This document shows positions 58,190-64,000 of a DNA stretch of 64,000 nt, piece by piece. Under the pieces are notes generated by a model. The model was not told the DNA's origin. It did no database searches and saw only the letters and a program-made list of their open reading frames with translations. A program made the translations under genes and the position numbers. Position 1 is the first letter of the stretch. Every line of letters begins with the position of its first letter. Source of the stretch: Martelella alba (GTDB taxonomy: Bacteria; Pseudomonadota; Gammaproteobacteria; Enterobacterales; Enterobacteriaceae). The DNA lies in assembly GCF_005217455.1 (NCBI RefSeq), contig NZ_SZPQ01000003.1, positions 186,001 through 250,000 on the forward strand, given 5' to 3'.

Positions 58190-59104
58190 TTAACGCCGCG
58201 CGGCGCTCAATCGGGCAAGCTCGTCCGTCAGCCAGGGCAGTACTTCCTTTTTGCGGCTCATCACATTGCGTAGCATGACCGGTTGCTGATGGCCGGGGAA
58301 CTCCCGGGCGAAATACAGCCGCGTGTCTTTTCTGTCGATATCCGTCAGCATAAGCACAATATTATCCAGCCCGGATTGTTCGGCAAGCATGGCGCCCATG
58401 GCTGATTGCAGCCCGGGCAATATCGCCTGCCAGTCGGTGGTTTCGGCGACTTCGATCTGGGCGATTTTCACGGCCGCCTCGCCGATACGGTAAAACTTGA
58501 CGTCTTTTTCCAGTAACTGGCGAGGCGTATAGCCGGTTAAATCGGTTTTGGCGGCCAGCAAATCCCGGCTGAATGACCGGCGATCCAGGCCGGCCAGGGC
58601 GCACAAGCTGTCGGCGGCCTCATGGTCCGTCGGCGTAGTGGTGGAGGACGTCAGGCAGACCGTATCGCTGAAAATCGCCCCCAGCAGCAATATCGCTTGG
58701 GCGGCGGATAACGGCATGGGGTACTCTCGCCGCATGATATGCCAGATGAGCGTCGCGCTGGCGCCGACCGGTTTAATCCAGACCTCGGGGGGCTGCCGGC
58801 TCACCACGCTGCCGAGCCGGTGATGATCGAAGATGCCGAGGATATTGGCGGCCGGCAGCGAGGGCGGGCCTTGTTCGAATTCGCTGAAATCCACCAGCCA
58901 GACATCCTGCCCCGCAATATCCCGATCCAGCGGCGGCGGGCCGTCAACGCCGGCGGCATGCAAAATGAAGCGTGTTTCGGCATTGATGTCGCCCAATCGG
59001 TAGGCGCGGGCCGCGCGGCCGGTGAACGTCAGCCAGTCCGCGGCCACAAGGGCGGAACAGACGGCATCGCTGTCGGGATTAAGGTGGCCGAAAACCGGGA
59101 TCAT
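58190..59104 (-). CDS. ppaC: Manganese-dependent inorganic pyrophosphatase (DHH/DHHA2 family)
   Basis: This 304-residue enzyme is a family II pyrophosphatase, hydrolysing PPi to two phosphates. Metal-binding motifs are FGHLNPDSDAVCSAL (about residue 4), LVDFSEFEQGP (about 77) and the DHH motif GIFDHHRLG (about 96). The DHHA2 domain follows, with SRKKEVLPWLTDEL near the end. The ATG at 59104 has AGGAG 7 bases upstream; the longer frame reaches 59125. Enterobacteria normally use the unrelated family I enzyme Ppa, so a second manganese enzyme next to the MutS/Usp block is noteworthy. It is convergent with the second Usp gene. Confidence 0.93.
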   Translation of the reverse strand: MIPVFGHLNPDSDAVCSALVAADWLTFTGRAARAYRLGDINAETRFILHAAGVDGPPPLDRDIAGQDVWLVDFSEFEQGPPSLPAANILGIFDHHRLGSVVSRQPPEVWIKPVGASATLIWHIMRREYPMPLSAAQAILLLGAIFSDTVCLTSSTTTPTDHEAADSLCALAGLDRRSFSRDLLAAKTDLTGYTPRQLLEKDVKFYRIGEAAVKIAQIEVAETTDWQAILPGLQSAMGAMLAEQSGLDNIVLMLTDIDRKDTRLYFAREFPGHQQPVMLRNVMSRKKEVLPWLTDELARLSAARR

Positions 59105-59296
59105 GATCTCTCCTGTCATAAACAAGAGCGGCGAACGCGGGCTACGCCCGACCCCCGCCGCTCGGTGGCGACGAAACGTCAGGCGTCATTATCGCCGGCG
59201 GGGGCCGGCGCGGTTGGATAGGTGGTACGCCATCACCTGTGAATATACTAGCGGCTCCGCGCTTATCCCGCAACGGCGCCGGAAGGCCCGGGGGAG

Positions 59297-59935
59297 CTAG
59301 TCCGCTTCCGGCCCGTTTTGCAATGCGTCGTACAACCGCACCAAATCGGCCAGCGATTCGGCGTTCATCTTGCGCATCACCGCCGCCCGCCGCACTTTAA
59401 CGGTAATTTCGCTAACACCCAGTCGCCCGGCAATTTGCTTGTTCAGCCGTCCGGTGACCACTTGCGCCAGAACCTGGCGTTCCCCCGGGGTCAGACTGTC
59501 ATAACAGGCTTGCAGCCTGGACCGGGTCTCCGCCGCCTGGCGCTGTTGCCGATCGCGCGCTAATCCCTTGCCGATGGCGTCCAGCAGATCCTGCTCGCGA
59601 AACGGCTTGGTCAAAAATTCCAGTGCGCCGGCCTTCATGGCGCGCACCGACATGGGGATATCGCCATGGGCGGTGATGAAAATGACCGGATAGGTCATGC
59701 CCAGGCGCCGCATCGTCTCCTGGAATTCCAGCCCGCCCATCCCAGGCATGCGCACATCCAGGATCAGGCAGCCCGGCCGATCGGGACGGTCGGCGCCGAT
59801 AAACCGCTCCGGCGCCGCGAAAGCGCGGCTGTCCAGCCCCACCGACGCCAGCAAATCCTCCAGCGCGCTGCGCATCGACGCATCGTCATCGATGATATAG
59901 ACGAGGGGGGCGTCTTTGGGCTCATGTCCGCACAT
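59297..59935 (-). CDS. FixJ/NarL-type response regulator
   Basis: This 212-residue regulator has an intact receiver. The acidic pocket is YIIDDDASM, the phospho-acceptor Asp is in LILDVRMPGM and the conserved Lys in FLTKPF. A LuxR-type helix-turn-helix follows (TPGERQVLAQVVTGRLNKQI, AGRLGVSEITVKVRRAAVMR). The start ATG at 59935 overlaps the kinase end by 14 bases, with AGGAG upstream. It is the output partner of the adjacent kinase. Its target genes are unknown; the neighbouring ABC transporter is a candidate. Confidence 0.93.
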   Translation of the reverse strand: MCGHEPKDAPLVYIIDDDASMRSALEDLLASVGLDSRAFAAPERFIGADRPDRPGCLILDVRMPGMGGLEFQETMRRLGMTYPVIFITAHGDIPMSVRAMKAGALEFLTKPFREQDLLDAIGKGLARDRQQRQAAETRSRLQACYDSLTPGERQVLAQVVTGRLNKQIAGRLGVSEITVKVRRAAVMRKMNAESLADLVRLYDALQNGPEAD

Positions 59936-60998
59936 GCTCTGCTCCTTCCGTGCCCGGCAGGGTGAAAGAAAACGTCGCTCCGCCATCGGGGTTGTTGACG
60001 GCCCAAATCCGTCCGCCATGGGCCTCGATTATCGATCGGCTGATCGTCAGGCCAATGCCCATGCCGCCGGCCTTGGTCGTGAAAAAGGTATCAAACAGCC
60101 GCTCACCGTCCTCCGGGCGAAAACCGGTGCCATGATCGCCCACCGAAAAGCGGATATCTCCCCGGGCGTTGCGATCCGCATCCACCCATAGCGCCCGCCG
60201 TTCGGTATCCGCGGCGGCGATGGCGTCCGCCGCGTTAAGGATAAGGTTCATCAGAACCTGCTGAATCTGGATTTTATCCGCCAACACCGGTGGTAAACCT
60301 TCGGCGAGGGTCAGCGTAAAATCGATACGCTGTTGCCGCAACTCGCTTTGAATCAGTAGCAGGATTTCATTAATGGTGTCGGGGATATTCAACCAGGCTT
60401 TACGCTGTGGCGTGCGACTGGCGAATCCGCGGATGCGGGCGATGATTTCCCCGGCGCGGCCGGCGTCGTCGACAATTCGCCGCACCGCCGCTTCCGCCCT
60501 CGGCACATTGGCGGGCTGGGCGTCAAGCCAGCGCAAACAGGCGTGGCCGCTGGCGACGATGGACGCCAGCGGCTGATTGACCTCATGGGCGATGGAGGCG
60601 GTCAATTCACCCATAAGGTTAACCCGGGAGATATGCGCCAACTGGGCGCGCGCTTCGTGAAAGTCGTTAATGGCCGAAGACATTTTCAGCGCGAGGTAGG
60701 TCGTCAAAATGATCGCCACCAGACTGATACCGCAATTGATAAGACCGGCTTCGCTGCCGTCGGGCCGGCTGAGTTTATAGCTGAGCAGCGTCAGACCCAT
60801 GCAAAACAGCGCCATGGCGGTCACGCCGCGCGGCGCGAGAAAACGCACCGCCAGCAGGACGATGGCTATCTGAAATACGCCCACGGCAATTTCCAGCTTG
60901 GTCACGGTATCCACCACCGCAATGGCCGCCGACAGCAGCATTAGCGGTACTATCCGCAGCGGAATCCGGTTATTGCCGGCGCGGCTATCGTCGCTCAT
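59922..60998 (-). CDS. FixL-like membrane sensor histidine kinase
   Basis: This 358-residue kinase has about four N-terminal membrane helices without a PAS domain. The kinase core carries the phospho-acceptor His in SIAHEVNQPLASIVASG (about residue 137), the N-box LMNLILNAADAIAAAD, the G1/G2 region and GGMGIGLTISRSII. The signal is likely sensed by its membrane part. The ATG at 60998 lies upstream of an overlap with the response regulator, so both are co-expressed. The gene lies 50 bp from the ABC ATPase gene on the same strand, which may be in one transcription unit. Confidence 0.92.
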   Translation of the reverse strand: MSDDSRAGNNRIPLRIVPLMLLSAAIAVVDTVTKLEIAVGVFQIAIVLLAVRFLAPRGVTAMALFCMGLTLLSYKLSRPDGSEAGLINCGISLVAIILTTYLALKMSSAINDFHEARAQLAHISRVNLMGELTASIAHEVNQPLASIVASGHACLRWLDAQPANVPRAEAAVRRIVDDAGRAGEIIARIRGFASRTPQRKAWLNIPDTINEILLLIQSELRQQRIDFTLTLAEGLPPVLADKIQIQQVLMNLILNAADAIAAADTERRALWVDADRNARGDIRFSVGDHGTGFRPEDGERLFDTFFTTKAGGMGIGLTISRSIIEAHGGRIWAVNNPDGGATFSFTLPGTEGAEHVRT

Positions 60999-61048
60999 TG
61001 TGTTACTTTCCTTTGGACCCCATCCGTCATCGCGGCCGGTTCAAGGCG

Positions 61049-62350
61049 TCACGACGGATTTTCCAGGCTGAACATATCATTGGTCTCATCATAGGCGAAC
61101 AATTCGGCATATCGTCCCCATTGAGTGGCGGAGTCCAGCGTGCGCGCCGCATCGATTTCGGACATGAAATCCTCCAGCTCATCGCGAAAACGCCGGGCCG
61201 GCGCCGTATGCGCCGAACGTTCGTCCAATATCCGCCGGACGTGGGCGACCAACGGCACATAATTGAGCAGATGCTGGGCAAATAACTGCTTGCGTTCGTC
61301 CACACTGGCCTCGGCATACCGCGCGGCGGCCGGCAAGAGCCGGATGTCGCCGCCCTTCAACTCGGTAAAGCGCAGTAACTGCAGCACTTCCGCGACCGGA
61401 AACAGTTCATCGGCGGTATAGCGCAAGGCGTTGGCCAGCTCCGGCAAATCGGCTTTGCCGTGGTAGGGCGCGCCCTGTACCGCCTCCACCAGCCCGGCCA
61501 ACGCGTTGGTGGAAACCGGCGGCAGCACCATGCCCAGGCCGGTGCCGGGAAAAATTCCTTGCCGGGCGGCGCCCGCGCCGCTGTCCGACGTCATTCTAAC
61601 GTAAATATCTTCCACCAGCGCGCGAAATGCCGGATCTTGACGGCTGCGCGGCTGAGGCAGGCCGACTTTACTCTCCCAGACGATCCGTCCTGGATTAATG
61701 GAGAATAAAACGATCCTGTCGCACATCAGCACGGCCTCTTCGATATTATGCGTCACCATCAGGATGGATTTGATCGGCATCCGGCCTTCTATCCAGAGAT
61801 CCAGCAGGTCGGTGCGAAGCGTCTCGGCGGTCAGAACATCCAGCGCCGAAAAGGGTTCATCCATCAGCAGAATATCCGGGTCCACCACCAGCGCGCGCGC
61901 CAGTCCCACCCGCTGCCGCATGCCGCCGGACAACTCTTTGGGATAGGCATTCTCGAAACCGTCCAGGCCAATCATGTCGATAGCCGCCAGCGCCCGTTTG
62001 CGGCGCTCTTCCAGGGGGGTCTTGCGCGCCTCCAATCCGACTTCGACGTTTTGCTGTACCGTCAACCAGGGAAACAGCGCGAAGCTCTGAAATACCATGC
62101 TCACCGAACTCGGCCTGCCCTCCGGCCCCGGCGGAAATTCCACCTGGCCGGCGGTCGGCGTGATAAGGCCGGCTATCGAACGCAGCAGGGTGGACTTGCC
62201 GGAGCCGGAGCGGCCAAGCAGACCGACGAACTCGTTATCGTCGAGCCGCAAATTAACGTCGTCCAGCACCAGCCGTTCGGCATTGCCCTGTTTGCCGTAG
62301 ATATGCCGGACTTGGCGGACATTCACCAGACATTGCGGTTGATTCAACAT
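61049..62350 (-). CDS. NitT/TauT-type ABC transporter ATP-binding protein with C-terminal AAA-associated domain
   Basis: This 433-residue protein has an ABC ATPase of about 260 residues (Walker A GRSGSGKSTLLRSI, signature LSGGMRQRVGLARALVVDP, Walker B ILLMDEPFSALD, switch MVTHNIEEAV). A further 160-residue domain follows (YHGKADLPELANALRYTADE), the AAA-associated domain of nitrate/sulfonate-type ATPases. I chose the ATG at 62350 because AAGGAG lies 7 bases upstream; a frame up to 62428 runs into the permease gene. The permease gene lies 10 bp upstream on the same strand. Confidence 0.92.
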   Translation of the reverse strand: MLNQPQCLVNVRQVRHIYGKQGNAERLVLDDVNLRLDDNEFVGLLGRSGSGKSTLLRSIAGLITPTAGQVEFPPGPEGRPSSVSMVFQSFALFPWLTVQQNVEVGLEARKTPLEERRKRALAAIDMIGLDGFENAYPKELSGGMRQRVGLARALVVDPDILLMDEPFSALDVLTAETLRTDLLDLWIEGRMPIKSILMVTHNIEEAVLMCDRIVLFSINPGRIVWESKVGLPQPRSRQDPAFRALVEDIYVRMTSDSGAGAARQGIFPGTGLGMVLPPVSTNALAGLVEAVQGAPYHGKADLPELANALRYTADELFPVAEVLQLLRFTELKGGDIRLLPAAARYAEASVDERKQLFAQHLLNYVPLVAHVRRILDERSAHTAPARRFRDELEDFMSEIDAARTLDSATQWGRYAELFAYDETNDMFSLENPS

Positions 62351-62360
62351 ACTGCGCTCC

Positions 62361-64000
62361 TTAACCCAGGCGTAAACGACGTTCGGCGAATTGATACAGC
62401 GGACGCCAGAGCAGGCGATTAAAGACAATCACAAACACCGACATTGCCGCGATGCCCAGCGCCACGCGGGGAAAATCAGCCGCGGCCGTGGCATTGGCGA
62501 TATAGGCGCCAAGCCCCCTGGCTTGCAGATGGTGGCTGCCCCAGGAAATGGATTCGGCGACGATGCTGGCGTTCCAAGATCCGCCGGTGGCGGTGAGCGC
62601 GCCGGTGACGTAATAGGGGAAGATGCCCGGCAATGCGACTTGTCGCCACCATTGCCAGCGCCGGATGCCATAAACCCGCGCCGCTTCCAGCAAATCGTTG
62701 GGCAAGGCGCTGGCGCCGGCTATCACATTAAACAGGATATACCACTGGGTACCCAACACCATCAGCGGCGACAGCCAGATATCGGGATTCAGATTGTGTC
62801 CGGCTATCAGGATCACCGCGAACGGAAACAACACGTTGGCCGGAAAAGCGGCCAGAAATTGCGCCAACGGCTGAAAGCGTTGCGACGCGCCGGGACGTAT
62901 GCCGATCCAGACGCCGATCGGCACCCATATCGCGCTGGCGAGAACAATCAATACCGCCACCCGCGCCAAGGTCGCCAGCCCCATGCCAAACACCGCGGCG
63001 ATATCCGCGGGGCCCAGCGCCGAGCCGATGTAATGCGCCAGTTTAACCGCGCCGGCCAGCACGGCGCTCAGCACCAGGATCATCCAATACTTATCGGTCA
63101 GCCTGTCGTAGAGCGGGCCGGGCGGATTGCGCAAAAAACGCGGCCACCGCGGCCAGCGCAGTCCCGCCAGCAAATACAGCGGCCCGCCGACGGTTCGCGC
63201 AATGGCCGTTGTGATATGGCTGCGGCGAACGAGATCGTAAACCCAGGAGCGCGGCCGCTTTTGCGCGGCGGTTTGCTCGAAGCGGAATTTATCCGCCCAG
63301 GCCACCACCGGACGGAACAGCAACTGGTCGTAAAGCACGATCACCAGGGTCATGGCGAGAACCGCCCAAGCGATATCGCCCAGATTTTGCCGGGCGATGG
63401 CCAGCGCCAGCCAGGAACCGATGCCCGGCAGATCCACCGAGGTGTCGCCGACGGCGATGGCCTCCGAGGCCACGACGAAGAACCAGCCCCCGGACATGGA
63501 CATCATCATATTCCACACCAGTCCGGGGATGGCGAACGGCAATTCCAGGCGAATAAATCGTCGCCATGGGGAGAAACCGAATTGTCGGCTGACTTCATCC
63601 AAATCGTCCGGCACGGCGCGCAGCGATTGATATAAACTGAACGTCATATTCCATGCCTGACTGGTGAAAATAGCGAAAATGGCGGCGCATTCCACACCCA
63701 GTTGCCGGCCGGGAAACAACCCCATGAAAAATGTCACCGTAAAGGTCAAAAAGCCCAGTACCGGCACGGATTGCAGGATATCCAACGCCGGGATGATAAA
63801 CAGTTCGGCTTTACGGCTTTTGGCGGCCAATGTGCCGATAACCAGCGTAAAAAGCAGGGAAACGCCCAACGCCGCGAACATCCGCAATGTGGTGCGCAGC
63901 GCATATTGCGGCAGCAGGGCGAGATTGAGCCGAACCGGATTGTCATGCAGTTGGGAAAGCGGCAGGCCCATTTGTGCCACGCCGTAGGCCACCAGGACGG
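62361..64000 (-). CDS. Fused double ABC transporter permease, NitT/TauT type (5' end beyond window)
   Basis: The visible 543 residues contain two permease domains in one chain, each with about five or six hydrophobic helices and an EAA-type loop (VSRQFGFSPWRRFIRLELPF and AARVYGIRRWQWWRQVALPG). A hydrophilic linker joins them (FRFEQTAAQKRPRSWVYD). The frame is open to the right edge, and the first in-window start is at 63992, so it is probably cut. Double-length permeases pair with the extended ATPase seen next to them. The substrate-binding protein is not in the window. Confidence 0.92.
   Translation of the reverse strand, partial: VLVAYGVAQMGLPLSQLHDNPVRLNLALLPQYALRTTLRMFAALGVSLLFTLVIGTLAAKSRKAELFIIPALDILQSVPVLGFLTFTVTFFMGLFPGRQLGVECAAIFAIFTSQAWNMTFSLYQSLRAVPDDLDEVSRQFGFSPWRRFIRLELPFAIPGLVWNMMMSMSGGWFFVVASEAIAVGDTSVDLPGIGSWLALAIARQNLGDIAWAVLAMTLVIVLYDQLLFRPVVAWADKFRFEQTAAQKRPRSWVYDLVRRSHITTAIARTVGGPLYLLAGLRWPRWPRFLRNPPGPLYDRLTDKYWMILVLSAVLAGAVKLAHYIGSALGPADIAAVFGMGLATLARVAVLIVLASAIWVPIGVWIGIRPGASQRFQPLAQFLAAFPANVLFPFAVILIAGHNLNPDIWLSPLMVLGTQWYILFNVIAGASALPNDLLEAARVYGIRRWQWWRQVALPGIFPYYVTGALTATGGSWNASIVAESISWGSHHLQARGLGAYIANATAAADFPRVALGIAAMSVFVIVFNRLLWRPLYQFAERRLRLG

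Noticed and set aside
62391-63635. A 414-codon plus-strand frame within the fused permease gene
   Set aside because: The reverse strand encodes a clear ABC permease with two EAA loops; the plus-strand product is an Arg/Gln/His-rich shadow.
1-64000. CRISPR arrays, insertion sequences and prophage genes
   Set aside because: No regularly spaced identical repeats, transposase, integrase or phage structural genes are recognisable. The repeats found are few, degenerate and intergenic.

Overview
The window reads as chromosomal DNA from a GC-rich gammaproteobacterium of the order Enterobacterales. DmsA, DmsD, MntH/MntR, RhtA, YbiV, CrcB and the BcsEFG/BcsRQABC proteins all look like close relatives of the E. 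coli proteins. They are mixed with catabolic clusters more typical of soil and plant bacteria: a tripartite tricarboxylate transporter, NitT/TauT-type ABC transporters, a GMC oxidoreductase, a gentisate-dioxygenase-like cupin and XapX proteins. A Pectobacteriaceae or Sodalis-like organism with partial gene erosion fits best. This is inferred from protein resemblance and gene content, not from a database search.

Layout. 1-4.4 kb: TctB (cut by the left edge), TctA, TctC and an MmgE/PrpD protein, one operon for uptake and use of an organic acid. 4.7-8.0 kb: dmsA and its chaperone gene dmsD, without dmsB or dmsC. 8.0-10.0 kb: manganese importer mntH divergent from its regulator mntR, with a perfect MntR-box palindrome between them. 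10.0-12.1 kb: an RhtA-like exporter and a DoxD-DoxA protein. 12.7-25.6 kb: a complete divergent cellulose locus (bcsEFG against bcsRQABC), except that bcsZ is missing and bcsC has lost its stop codon. 25.6-27.7 kb: a deletion scar joining the 3' ends of a lacI-family gene and a GH31 glycosidase gene head to head. 27.8 kb: an odd tRNA-Gln(CUG) with its own promoter.

28-38.4 kb: a leftward operon of about eleven genes (bicupin dioxygenase, LVIVD propeller, RidA, GST, ABC importer, aldehyde dehydrogenase, GMC oxidoreductase, a hydroxyacid dehydrogenase remnant, GntR regulator). An AT-rich control region with repeated TATGGTT elements lies upstream. 39-42 kb: a FixJ-like regulator lacking its phospho-acceptor Asp, an AraC regulator, two XapX membrane proteins and a YcaC-like hydrolase. 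42.3-48.6 kb: amidohydrolase, DoxX, MFS transporter, alpha/beta hydrolase and iron alcohol dehydrogenase. 48.6-51.9 kb: a HutC-type repressor divergent from a HisC-like aminotransferase and an FMN hydroxyacid oxidase, with two TGTATATACA palindromes. This looks like a histidine or imidazole-lactate side pathway.

52-59 kb: ybiV, crcB and an unusual block of two MutS-like ATPases with two paralogous universal stress proteins, next to a manganese-dependent pyrophosphatase. 59.3-64 kb: a FixL/FixJ-type two-component system and a NitT/TauT-type ABC transporter (ATPase plus fused permease, cut by the right edge).

The most promising little-described items are the twin MutS/Usp block, the HutC-controlled aminotransferase-oxidase pair and the long cupin/LVIVD/RidA catabolic operon. 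Several losses (bcsZ, the bcsC end, dmsBC, lacI/GH31, the dehydrogenase core) point to ongoing gene decay.
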